Made by a program: the position numbers and the translations under genes. Shown one piece after another: positions 1-5,801 of a stretch of DNA of 64,000 bases (its first letter is position 1; each line of letters opens with the position of its first letter). Origin of the DNA: a virus. A model generated the notes under the pieces. The model did not search any database, was not told where the DNA came from, and was given only the letters and a program-made list of their open reading frames with translations. The stretch is from IMG/VR virus record IMGVR_UViG_3300009703_004110, positions 1 through 64,000 of that record. One strand, given 5' to 3'.

Positions 1-18
1 CTTTTACCGACACCCGGG

Positions 19-56
19 TTGGCACAGAGATTGCACTATGCAAGAGTCATGCCAGG
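19..56. promoter_or_regulatory. Dyad A: sigma-54-like palindromic element
   Basis: This is a 38-bp imperfect palindrome. The minus strand reads TGGCATG-N4-TTGCA and the plus strand TGGCACA-N4-TTGCA, each one mismatch from the sigma-54 (-24/-12) consensus TGGCACG-N4-TTGCW with canonical GG-N10-GC spacing. It lies just downstream of the minus-strand gene at 97-414, so it would serve a gene beyond the left edge of the window. It is one of five such elements in the first 2.5 kb. It could instead be a dyad operator or recombination site. Confidence 0.55.
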
Positions 57-96
57 ATTCCCGGAGCAAGCCAAAGACCGAGCTTTCGCCCAGTCT

Positions 97-414
97 CTAA
101 GCCGCCAGCCTCTCAAGAGCTTGCCAGCCTCTCAGCACCTCTACCTCGGTGAAGGTGTCATCTGCCCAGCGTCCCTCGTTACAGTCCGTCAGGAAGCCCT
201 CCCAGGACTGGAGGATACCACACTCGATCCCTTCCTCCATCTGGCAGACGATCGCCTCACAGTTGACGTCCAGATCGAACGCAGCGTGGATCCAATCGTG
301 TTGGGTCGAGACGTCGTAGCTCTCATCCGTCTCGTAACCTCGGGCTGCCGCCCAAGCCTCGGAGATCGCCACCCGCTCAGCGACGGGCGGCAGCTTGAAG
401 GTTACTTCCCGCAT
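97..414 (-). CDS. Hypothetical 105-aa acidic protein
   Basis: The protein is 105 aa, with no signal peptide or membrane segment and no family I recognise. It is rich in Trp and acidic residues and has three Cys in the middle and C-terminal half. Its ATG overlaps the stop of the preceding small frame (TGATG), which suggests translational coupling and supports this start. It is the last gene of a short minus-strand group of small genes (948 to 97) that starts below dyad B. The overlapping plus-strand frame is treated as a shadow because every better-supported gene of this island is on the minus strand. Confidence 0.6.
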   Translation of the reverse strand: MREVTFKLPPVAERVAISEAWAAARGYETDESYDVSTQHDWIHAAFDLDVNCEAIVCQMEEGIECGILQSWEGFLTDCNEGRWADDTFTEVEVLRGWQALERLAA

Positions 415-491
415 CAGTAGGGCGCCCCAGCCTTCTCAGCCTTGAGGGCTGCCATGTTGGCGTCCATGCTGTGCAGCGCGAGCAGGGTCAT
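414..491 (-). CDS. Small 25-aa leader-like peptide
   Basis: This is a 25-codon frame beginning MTLLALHSMD and ending GAPY. Its stop shares bases with the ATG of the 105-aa gene. A leader role, coupling translation of the next gene, is possible. It sits about 40 nt downstream of one copy of the A-rich CAAAAAGAAAAC motif that precedes genes of this island. No homology is recognised. The main evidence is the exact stop/start overlap; an internal ATG could also be used. Confidence 0.35.
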   Translation of the reverse strand: MTLLALHSMDANMAALKAEKAGAPY

Positions 492-549
492 TCGGGACTC
501 CGTGGTGTACCAGAGCTTTACTGTCCGAGTTTTCTTTTTGTCCGAATGA

Positions 550-834
550 TTAGGGTCGGTAGACCGGAGAAACCATGATATACCATTCCTGCGTTAGATC
601 GTTCCACACCAGATCGGTGACGTACGAGCCGTCAGCGGTGAGCATCTCAGCGCACCAGCGGTGCCCATTCTCCCAGAACTCCTCTGGAACGATGCAGACC
701 TCTCCGGGGTAGTAGAGCACTTCCGGCCGGATCGGGTCAGCCGCGTTGGACGCATGGCCCTTGGGGACCGTAGCACAAGCGGTAAGCTGCGCCAGGATTG
801 ACAGGAAGAGCAGGAGGGTAGTGATTGTACGCAT
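550..834 (-). CDS. Predicted 94-aa lipoprotein
   Basis: The N-terminus is a classical lipoprotein signal: two basic or polar residues, a hydrophobic stretch, then the lipobox LTAC with Cys20. The mature part (about 75 aa) is short, contains two further Cys and several Trp, and is unlike any family I recognise. The product should be exported and lipid-anchored in the envelope of a Gram-negative host. It could act in superinfection exclusion or as an outer spanin, but no paired inner spanin is evident. It follows the 26-aa hydrophobic frame at 868-948. Confidence 0.6.
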   Translation of the reverse strand: MRTITTLLLFLSILAQLTACATVPKGHASNAADPIRPEVLYYPGEVCIVPEEFWENGHRWCAEMLTADGSYVTDLVWNDLTQEWYIMVSPVYRP

Positions 835-867
835 GTGTTCTTATTACCTCGTCCATTTTCTTTCTGC

Positions 868-948
868 TCAATCGTCCAGACCACGCTCAGCGCGGGTCGG
901 AGGCCAGCCGAAACCGACGATCAGAATCAGAATGAAGATGGTAGTCAT
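868..948 (-). CDS. Small 26-aa hydrophobic peptide
   Basis: This is a short frame starting MTTIFILILIVGFG and ending RAERGLDD, that is, one hydrophobic segment followed by a charged tail. It could be a one-span inner-membrane peptide. It is the first frame downstream of dyad B (start about 50 nt past the predicted transcription start) and ends right where the A-rich motif preceding the lipoprotein begins. The ribosome-binding site is weak (AAGTAAG region), so confidence is modest. The pairing of a hydrophobic peptide with a lipoprotein invites comparison with small lysis or exclusion cassettes. Confidence 0.4.
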   Translation of the reverse strand: MTTIFILILIVGFGWPPTRAERGLDD

Positions 949-990
949 ACGACAGACTTACTTTCTAATCTTTCTTTCTGCCCGTGCGTG

Positions 991-1027
991 TTGGTACGCC
1001 TCTTGCATAATGCATAAAGCGTGCCAA
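991..1027. promoter_or_regulatory. Dyad B: sigma-54-like palindromic element
   Basis: This 37-bp palindrome reads TGGCACG-N4-ATGCA on the minus strand and TGGTACG-N4-TTGCA on the plus strand. The centre is TTGCATAATGCAT. It lies upstream, on the minus strand, of the unit 948-97, with an A-rich motif at 970-983 in the presumed leader. Each strand has one mismatch from the sigma-54 consensus. Confidence 0.6.
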
Positions 1028-1086
1028 CTTTCTGGGGCACGACTAAGGGGAGCCGAAAGGCTCCCCGTGGGCGCACGACCCCTCTC

Positions 1087-1548
1087 TCAGAGGGGCTCGA
1101 TTTCGTAGACCGCGACGGCTTCCCCGTACTCGATGATATCGCGGAGTAGGCGGCGGTACTCTCGGCGTCCGATATCGAGGACCATCTGCATTTTGCGGTC
1201 GGTGACCTCCAACCCAACAGTCTGGCCCATCGCCTGGCACCAGGAGATACTGGCCTTGTGCTGGGAGGTCGCGGTCAGCGCCTCATTGAGCACCAGGGCC
1301 TCTTCCGTCAGGATCGGGCGCGACGGAGCGTTGGGCGTCGGGTCGGTCTTGAAGAAGAACCGGCGCAGGACGGGGCTCCAGCCGAACCGCTCCGCGAACA
1401 GGAAGTGGTAACAGTCGTGGACCTCGAATCCGTCGCCGAAGATCGGCAAGTCATCTGCGAACTGGATCCAGCTCCTGTCGTGCTCGCGAGTCTCGATGAT
1501 GGTCCGGTTACCTCGGTGATACCAGCGGACCTCGATGATACGCGCCAT
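1087..1548 (-). CDS. Hypothetical 153-aa protein
   Basis: I chose the ATG at 1548 (MARIIEVRWYHRG) because GGAG lies 9 nt upstream. The longer open frame to 1653 would run through the A-rich motif. The protein is a soluble, mixed-charge product with a central aromatic stretch (HDCYHFLFAERFGW) and a Glu- and Arg-rich C-terminus. I recognise no family. Two stacked sigma-54-like dyads (C and D) lie 90-200 nt upstream, and the predicted leader of roughly 95 nt carries the A-rich motif. Confidence 0.6.
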   Translation of the reverse strand: MARIIEVRWYHRGNRTIIETREHDRSWIQFADDLPIFGDGFEVHDCYHFLFAERFGWSPVLRRFFFKTDPTPNAPSRPILTEEALVLNEALTATSQHKASISWCQAMGQTVGLEVTDRKMQMVLDIGRREYRRLLRDIIEYGEAVAVYEIEPL

Positions 1549-1635
1549 GCAGGAAGCTCCATAGGGTGGGTTACACCCTGCACTTACCGTCTCAGTTTTC
1601 TTTTTGCTCCAGCGATTGGTCGCCCTTATCTCACG

Positions 1636-1672
1636 CTGGCATAGCAGGTGCATTATGCAAGTAGCGTGCCAG
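1636..1672. promoter_or_regulatory. Dyad C: best sigma-54 consensus match
   Basis: The minus strand reads TGGCACG-CTAC-TTGCA, a full match to the sigma-54 -24/-12 consensus, followed by the mirrored half site (plus strand TGGCATA-N4-GTGCA). It is oriented toward the gene at 1087-1548. The predicted start near 1645 gives a leader of about 97 nt containing the A-rich motif at 1595-1609. The palindromic form is unusual for a sigma-54 promoter. Confidence 0.65.
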
Positions 1673-1677
1673 GTTAT

Positions 1678-1812
1678 TCAACACAAACCAATGGCGGGCT
1701 GGCCTTTTACCTGGAACCTATCTTGCACTATGCAAGGACTGTGCCAGGTTTGAAAGGCCACAGCACACCCGGAGAGGAGAACGGAGGAGAGCAGCAGGGT
1801 CAGGACTCGCAC
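1678..1812 (-). CDS. Possible 44-aa lipoprotein (GTG start)
   Basis: A frame starting at GTG 1812 with AGGAAA upstream encodes a signal MRVLTLLLSSVLLSGC with lipobox LLSGC (Cys16) and only about 28 mature residues. Its 3' half runs through dyad D, so either the dyad is inside the gene's end or the frame is partly fortuitous. The strong lipobox argues for a real gene. No family is recognised. It lies directly downstream of the membrane protein gene at 1862-2371, so both may be one unit from dyad E. Confidence 0.4.
   Translation of the reverse strand: MRVLTLLLSSVLLSGCAVAFQTWHSPCIVQDRFQVKGQPAIGLC
1711..1747. promoter_or_regulatory. Dyad D: sigma-54-like palindromic element
   Basis: The minus strand reads TGGCACA-GTCC-TTGCA (one mismatch) and the plus strand TGGAACC-N4-TTGCA. 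It sits about 40 bp upstream of dyad C, so the two are a tandem pair in front of the gene at 1087-1548. It overlaps the 3' end of the putative lipoprotein frame at 1678-1812. Confidence 0.55.
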
Positions 1813-1861
1813 GATGACTTTCCTATGTAGTATGATGATTGGGCACCCTTTCGTTACCCGT

Positions 1862-2371
1862 CTAGTTTTCTTTCTGAGCGTAGAGGTTGGACACCAGCAC
1901 AAGGATCAGGAAGCAACAGTGCTCCCACAACTCCATCCGCTCCCCGATCAGGATGTCCCCCATGCAGAACATGGCAAAGACCATCGCAGATGCCCTATGG
2001 GCCTTGTCCAGGGCCCCTCGGGTCGGCGGGTAGCCCCGGAAGGTGCGGAGAAGCAGGATCAGGAACCACAGGCCGATCAAACCCTCCATGGAAGCCGCTC
2101 CATAGAGCAGAGCAAGGGAGACGGAGCGCGGGGCCCCGATTCGGGCAAACATTGCCGCCATTTTGTTGTCCCGATTGACCCCATAACCCCCAGTGGTTTC
2201 CATCGGCTGAATCCGCCCGATCTCAGCCCCCTCGGCATCGTAGATCACACCAGACGACGCAAAATCGCCTTGGAGGGGCTGATAGGTCCCGTTAAAGACC
2301 TTGTCACCAGCATTCAGCAGCCAGAATCCCGCCCAAAAGGCGATCAGGAGGGTAATCCAGCTACGGTGCAT
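1862..2371 (-). CDS. 169-aa integral membrane protein
   Basis: The protein starts with an uncleaved or weak signal-anchor segment (residues about 5-20). Further hydrophobic segments lie at about 85-110 (LALLYGAASMEGLIGLWFLILLLR) region and 130-165, suggesting three to four membrane spans. The loop from 25 to 75 is Gly- and Asp-rich. I recognise no family. The stop codon is embedded in a copy of the A-rich motif (AQKEN then stop). Dyad E lies about 95 nt upstream of its ATG, making it the first gene of its unit. Confidence 0.6.
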   Translation of the reverse strand: MHRSWITLLIAFWAGFWLLNAGDKVFNGTYQPLQGDFASSGVIYDAEGAEIGRIQPMETTGGYGVNRDNKMAAMFARIGAPRSVSLALLYGAASMEGLIGLWFLILLLRTFRGYPPTRGALDKAHRASAMVFAMFCMGDILIGERMELWEHCCFLILVLVSNLYAQKEN

Positions 2372-2464
2372 TTTACGTCCAGAAAGAGGGTATTAAAGGC
2401 TCATTACGACCCTGTTTTTCTTTTTGAGCGAAATGAGGCTCTTATTTGGGGCTATTATCCGCCC

Positions 2465-2501
2465 TTGGCATAGGCCTTGCATACTGCATAAATCATACCA
2501 A
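2465..2501. promoter_or_regulatory. Dyad E: degenerate sigma-54-like palindrome
   Basis: This 37-bp palindrome reads TGGTATG-N4-ATGCA on the minus strand (three mismatches) and TGGCATA-N4-TTGCA on the plus strand (two mismatches). It is upstream of the membrane protein gene at 1862-2371, with the A-rich motif at 2414-2429 in between. It is the last of the five dyads and lies just before the switch to AT-rich DNA. Confidence 0.5.
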
Positions 2502-2589
2502 CTTTGGTCGATAATAGGGTCGAACTGAGGGGATGGGAGGCCCTTATCGTGGCTTATAACCCGGTTAGGGTCAGAAGGTGAACAACGTT

Positions 2590-2663
2590 TTGTAAATAAA
2601 AAAACAATAGTTGTTTTGTTTTGTTCGTTTTGTAACAGTGCAAGTTGTTTTTGTTTTTTACAA
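2590..2663. repeat. AT-rich inverted repeat
   Basis: The arms are TTGTAAATAAAAAAACAA (2590-2607) and TTGTTTTTGTTTTTTACAA (2645-2663), nearly complementary, with a 37-nt spacer full of TTTTG units. A smaller ACAA-tag-TTGT hairpin is nested at 2603-2613. It may form a cruciform or an unwinding element. Confidence 0.6.
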
Positions 2664-2696
2664 ATAGTTACTTGACAGCTTGACCCGAGACGCGAT

Positions 2697-2714
2697 TTAT
2701 ACGGCTTATACGGC
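2697..2714. repeat. Tandem 9-bp repeat TTATACGGC x2
   Basis: Two exact, directly adjacent copies of TTATACGGC lie between the inverted repeat and the phased repeats. Function is unknown. Confidence 0.6.
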
Positions 2715-2784
2715 TCTGGCGCGAGTTGGCGACTGGCGTGGAAGTTGCGCACCGCTGGAGGTATTTTATCTTTTCTGAAAACCC

Positions 2785-2907
2785 ATCCATTGGTTTAAAG
2801 CTTATTCATTAACTCCTCAATCTTATCCATTGGATCTAAAGCAGTTCCATACGAAAAAACTTATCCATTGGTTCTTCAGGCACATCCATCAGAAAGCATA
2901 TCCCTTG
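2785..2907 (+). repeat. Seven phased TTATCCATTGG-like repeats (iteron-like)
   Basis: Copies of a degenerate 9-11-mer with core ATCCATTGG have their aligned T at 2786, 2805, 2826, 2846, 2864, 2885 and 2901. The spacing is 19, 21, 20, 18, 21 and 16 bp, close to two helical turns. Copies at 2823-2833 and 2861-2871 are identical (TTATCCATTGG). The others are weaker. The first seven bases match the DnaA box. The regular face-of-helix phasing suggests cooperative protein binding. Confidence 0.55.
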
Positions 2908-3015
2908 GGTCCACATATGCAAAAGAATGAACATTATCTTTACATATCACAATAGACTTATGGACTTGATAAATGAAGAAAACAAAACCATGGTATACCC
3001 TATGGTTTTTATATT

Positions 3016-3312
3016 TCACTTCTTCTTTTTACCCCTCGCCTTTAGCAGGGACCATGACTCAATGAATTGCGCTTTCTCTCGTGGACTCAGACTGTTTAAC
3101 ACCTTATCGGTTTTAACTTGCATCAGATAAGCTTTAGACCCTTTAGTCACATACTCAGTCCACATCCTTACGGGGGACTCTTGATATACTACAAGGGCAA
3201 AATCTTTTACCTTATAAACCCTTACTTCTACATCCTGTGCTATTAGGAATTCTAGATCTAGTTCTGGTGCATGTTTTAGGAATGGAATTCTATTATACTT
3301 ATCAACTACCAT
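3016..3312 (-). CDS. Hypothetical 98-aa protein
   Basis: The start ATG has GAGAG about 8 nt upstream. The N-terminal two thirds is predicted mixed beta (VEVRVYKVKDFALVVYQ), and the C-terminus is a helix ending in a Lys run. The segment VLNSLSPREKAQFIESWSLL aligns loosely with the C-terminal module FEEVF...L.YHxD found in the neighbour at 3336-3653 and in other small proteins of the window. It lies in a minus-strand set with the two genes upstream, separated by 21-23 nt. No function is recognised. Confidence 0.65.
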   Translation of the reverse strand: MVVDKYNRIPFLKHAPELDLEFLIAQDVEVRVYKVKDFALVVYQESPVRMWTEYVTKGSKAYLMQVKTDKVLNSLSPREKAQFIESWSLLKARGKKKK

Positions 3313-3335
3313 ATCAAATTCTCTCAGAAATAATA

Positions 3336-3653
3336 TTAGCCGGCTTCGTTCTTAATCAGCAGATCAAGATGGTAAAGCAGCGGCTCCTTTTGTTCATTTG
3401 GGAGGGACTCAAACACTTCCTCAAAAGAAACTTGGGTGTGAGGATCCGCTTGCTCCATATTCTTATCTTGAAATATGGCTTCGCGGCGGAACCATCTTGG
3501 GCCTTCGGAAGTGGAAAATAACCTATAATTTGGTGAGCCCTTTATGGTCATCAGCCCGGGGATTATGCCTTGATTCATTAAAACATTAACCAATGTGTCC
3601 AAATGTCCTGGATATGTCATATCAAACTCGGTTAATGCAAACGTTCTTGTCAT
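3336..3653 (-). CDS. Hypothetical 105-aa protein with YHLD C-terminal module
   Basis: This is a small soluble protein. The N-terminal half contains a possible processed domain (LDTLVNVLMNQGIIPGLMTI). The C-terminal 30 residues (VSFEEVFESLPNEQKEPLLY then HLDLLIK) are clearly similar to part of the 169-aa protein at 35195-35704 (PFEEVFDECPDYIRNELIYH). This suggests a shared small interaction module. The family is unknown. Its ATG follows the stop of the gene at 3675-4202 by 21 nt. Confidence 0.65.
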   Translation of the reverse strand: MTRTFALTEFDMTYPGHLDTLVNVLMNQGIIPGLMTIKGSPNYRLFSTSEGPRWFRREAIFQDKNMEQADPHTQVSFEEVFESLPNEQKEPLLYHLDLLIKNEAG

Positions 3654-3674
3654 GGTTGAATTGTACCTTGGAAG

Positions 3675-4202
3675 TTATCTTTGGTTCAAGAAAAAGATTA
3701 AATTAACTTGCTCCTCTTTGGTGCAACGCTCAAATAGCGTCTTCATCAAGAGTGGCTGATAGATCCTTCCATCGCGTTCCTTTAGCGCACCGGACGCTAT
3801 CTCTGCTTCCTCAAGAAGGCTTTTATTCCCCTCGGTATCAATAAACATAAGATATTGTCCTTGGGCCGCATGGTTTGCTTTCAGCTCTATGTAAGCTCCC
3901 TCCGGTTCCTTTAAAGCATGCCGTCTTCTCTTTGGCGCCATTAAACATTCCGGCCAGTCCATATAATTCGATAACCAAAGATCTTCCATTGCATTAAAGT
4001 CGTTTAAATTAACTTTGCTTAATAACTCCGCGCCCATCACCAAGTGCATGTGACTCCAGGCGTTCATCATGGTGGAAGCTCCAACCCCTCTTGGCTTGAA
4101 ACGGTAATGGTTCCCACCGGATAATTTAGAGATTTTCCTCCTGGGATAGCCCGGATATTTCGTTTCAGCTTTGCCATCTTTTGCTCCCCGGCGTACATCC
4201 AT
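3675..4202 (-). CDS. Hypothetical 175-aa basic protein
   Basis: The N-terminus is strongly basic (RRGAKDGKAETKYPGYPRRK), and a second basic patch (PKRRRHALK) lies near residue 90. The rest is mixed helix and strand. Basic patches suggest nucleic-acid contact, but no fold is recognised. The C-terminal end (LFERCTKEEQVNLIFFLNQR) resembles the end of the neighbouring small proteins. The start has AAGG 8 nt upstream. It is the first gene of the leftward set 4202-3016 and is divergent from the gene at 4515. Confidence 0.65.
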   Translation of the reverse strand: MDVRRGAKDGKAETKYPGYPRRKISKLSGGNHYRFKPRGVGASTMMNAWSHMHLVMGAELLSKVNLNDFNAMEDLWLSNYMDWPECLMAPKRRRHALKEPEGAYIELKANHAAQGQYLMFIDTEGNKSLLEEAEIASGALKERDGRIYQPLLMKTLFERCTKEEQVNLIFFLNQR

Positions 4203-4514
4203 CTGATAGCCTTATAAATATAGTACCCTCGACTCCAAACCCGGTCATAAAAACCTTCGAAATTTCTTTCACGATGACAATTATGGTTGTTTAGCCGATA
4301 TCTAAATTCGGCGTCATAAATTTTAGTGCTTTGTCGTTGATAATCAAGTAGAATATAAAGATAAGTTGATGAGCCATCTAAGTGTCCTGTTTTATATATA
4401 AAACTATCAACTGCATTTATTCATGATTATCAATAATTTATAAGATTTATTTATACGTGATACCTGATAAATTTAGATCGTAATTTATACGGTCGTTTGA
4501 CCCTTCGGATTTAT
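4203..4514. promoter_or_regulatory. Divergent intergenic region
   Basis: This AT-rich stretch of 312 bases lies between the leftward gene at 3675-4202 and the rightward gene starting at 4515. It must hold promoters for both directions. I see several TATAAT-like hexamers but no arrangement I would assign, and no gene. Confidence 0.4.
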
Positions 4515-4859
4515 ATGACCAAGTCTTGTCCAATATCTATAGCTGAATTACCGGAACCTAACCAGGTTTTTGAGGCTATAGACGGCAATATTGTGGTAGT
4601 TTATCGACCTGATTTATTCTACATGATGTCCGCCAGAATGGAACTCGCTCCGGCCTTTAGCTTTCATGAGAAGCCGATTATTGAGGACCAAGAGTCTGAC
4701 AGGTATTTAATGCATGTTGCTACCGCTGATTTCGTAGAGGGTCGCTTCTATATCTTACTAACGGTTGGCTTTGGTCATATAGAGGTCGTATTAGATGCAA
4801 CTACTGTTAAGATGCATTTAGAAAAGGAGTTTGTAAGTAACTATGATATTCAAAAATAA
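4515..4859 (+). CDS. Hypothetical 114-aa protein
   Basis: I chose the ATG at 4515 over an upstream TTG at 4497; neither has a strong ribosome-binding site. The product is a small acidic beta-rich protein (strands such as GNIVVVYRPDLFY and FYILLTVGFGHIEVVLDATT). No family is recognised. It is one of the few plus-strand genes and overlaps the next gene by 17 nt, so the two are probably co-translated. Confidence 0.6.
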   Translation: MTKSCPISIAELPEPNQVFEAIDGNIVVVYRPDLFYMMSARMELAPAFSFHEKPIIEDQESDRYLMHVATADFVEGRFYILLTVGFGHIEVVLDATTVKMHLEKEFVSNYDIQK

Positions 4860-5730
4860 AAAACTAACTCCCGAACATTTAATGGTTTATAATCAGATGC
4901 CTGAGCGAGCGCAGATGGCAATGAATAATATACGGCCCGGATGGTCGTATCGCGGACCTATACGTAACGGATTGATATCTATCAACTTCTATGAGTGGGA
5001 GCAGATCAAGCGTAATGAGTCTAGTGGCCGCTGGGCTTCCAAGCCCAAGTCTCATCTGTCAAAAGAACTTGACTTTATTGATGTTAGTGAAAAGAATAAG
5101 CTTGATAATTGGATGTATTGCATTGAATATAATAATGAAATTCATCATCATTTCAATACCGCAGATTCCACAAATACTTATCAGTCCGGAGATATGCAGT
5201 TACCAAGGCATGCTATGTTTATCAGTGATAATATCAAACGCTTACTAGAGTTATCCAATGAGAACCTTCTTGCCAGTAGCACTAAGATAATGGATGTTAA
5301 TCTGATTAGAAATGCCCCAGAAAAGTCTATAACTTTTATTACCGAAGATGATGAGGAGTTCGTTGGCACAGGTTCCACTTTAAATATAGCCGCCATTATG
5401 CTCTTTGGTAAGACCTTTAAATACAAGTATATGATGGAGCGTCCTTCTATATCTCAATTCAAATGTGACGATATTTCTTTTGATACTTTAATTAGAGGGC
5501 AGAATACTGTTGTTATGAAAGGCATAAAATCTTGGTATGCGCACATTAGAAATATGAATCTTGATAACTATACTGTTTTTATGTCAAGAAAGATATTTCA
5601 AGAAATACAGGATGAGATAGGGGATAACTTTAATTATCTTGGATGTTATAGCTTCGAAGAGGGCGAATATCATGCAGTAGAAGAGGATAATGGTCTCGGA
5701 ATAATCAACGGACTGTTCGATAGCTTTTAA
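4843..5730 (+). CDS. Hypothetical 295-aa protein
   Basis: The start overlaps the upstream gene's end, where AGGAG (in AAAAGGAGTTTG) is about 17 nt upstream and a closer GTAAG precedes the ATG. The product is a soluble mixed alpha/beta protein with His-rich EIHHHF near residue 100 and an acidic C-terminus. No signal or membrane segment is visible and I recognise no domain. A bidirectional terminator hairpin follows directly. The pair 4515-5730 forms a rightward island in an otherwise leftward genome. Confidence 0.65.
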   Translation: MIFKNKKLTPEHLMVYNQMPERAQMAMNNIRPGWSYRGPIRNGLISINFYEWEQIKRNESSGRWASKPKSHLSKELDFIDVSEKNKLDNWMYCIEYNNEIHHHFNTADSTNTYQSGDMQLPRHAMFISDNIKRLLELSNENLLASSTKIMDVNLIRNAPEKSITFITEDDEEFVGTGSTLNIAAIMLFGKTFKYKYMMERPSISQFKCDDISFDTLIRGQNTVVMKGIKSWYAHIRNMNLDNYTVFMSRKIFQEIQDEIGDNFNYLGCYSFEEGEYHAVEEDNGLGIINGLFDSF

Positions 5731-5784
5731 TGATGATTATCATCATTAAAAAAGGCCCCGCAGGAGAAATCCCGTGAGGCCTTT
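5729..5784. terminator. Bidirectional terminator between convergent genes
   Basis: The palindrome AATGATGATTATCATCATT (5729-5747) is followed by a stem AAAGGCC...GGCCTTT (5751-5784) flanked by an A-run and a T-run. It lies between the converging genes 4843-5730 (plus) and 5802-6749 (minus), so it can stop transcription from both sides. Confidence 0.75.
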
Positions 5785-5801
5785 GTTCCAGCTTATTTGG
5801 C

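Larger units (their letters stand above)
529..2429 (-). repeat. Six dispersed copies of an A-rich gene-leader motif
   Basis: The minus-strand motif GNNCARAAAGAAAAC occurs at 529-543, 855-869, 970-983 (variant), 1595-1609, 1865-1879 and 2414-2429. A copy lies ahead of each gene or gene pair of this island. Three copies overlap or closely follow the stop codon of the upstream gene (at 550, 868 and 1862). The other three lie in the leaders between a sigma-54-like dyad and the next gene. Copies differ mainly at the flanks. It is too far upstream of the ATGs to be a Shine-Dalgarno sequence. Its role is unknown: promoter-proximal element, RNA-processing site or antitermination-type signal are all possible. 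Confidence 0.6.
2502..3015. other. Gene-free AT-rich region, candidate replication origin
   Basis: This stretch of about 510 bases has no convincing gene. Base composition switches from GC-rich to AT-rich near 2,560. It contains a long AT-rich inverted repeat (2590-2663), a tandem TTATACGGC pair (2697-2714) and a phased series of TTATCCATTGG-like repeats (2785-2907). An AT-rich easily melted segment next to iteron-like sites, some close to the DnaA box TTATCCACA, resembles an origin of replication. A regulatory region for the flanking genes is the alternative. Confidence 0.35.

Noticed and set aside
19-420. 133-aa plus-strand frame opposite the gene at 97-414
   Set aside because: All better-supported genes in this island are on the minus strand and the 97-414 gene has an exact stop/start overlap with its neighbour; the plus frame also starts inside dyad A.
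2393-2752. 119-aa minus-strand frame
   Set aside because: It runs through dyad E, the A-rich motif and low-complexity AT-rich DNA, has no ribosome site and no protein-like composition.
2785-2907. Phased repeats as a CRISPR array
   Set aside because: The repeated unit is about 10 bp and degenerate, spacers would be about 10 bp, and no cas gene is present.
2927-3130. 67-aa plus-strand frame next to the phased repeats
   Set aside because: It overlaps the 3' end of the better-supported gene at 3016-3312 and is composed of AT-rich hydrophobic codons.
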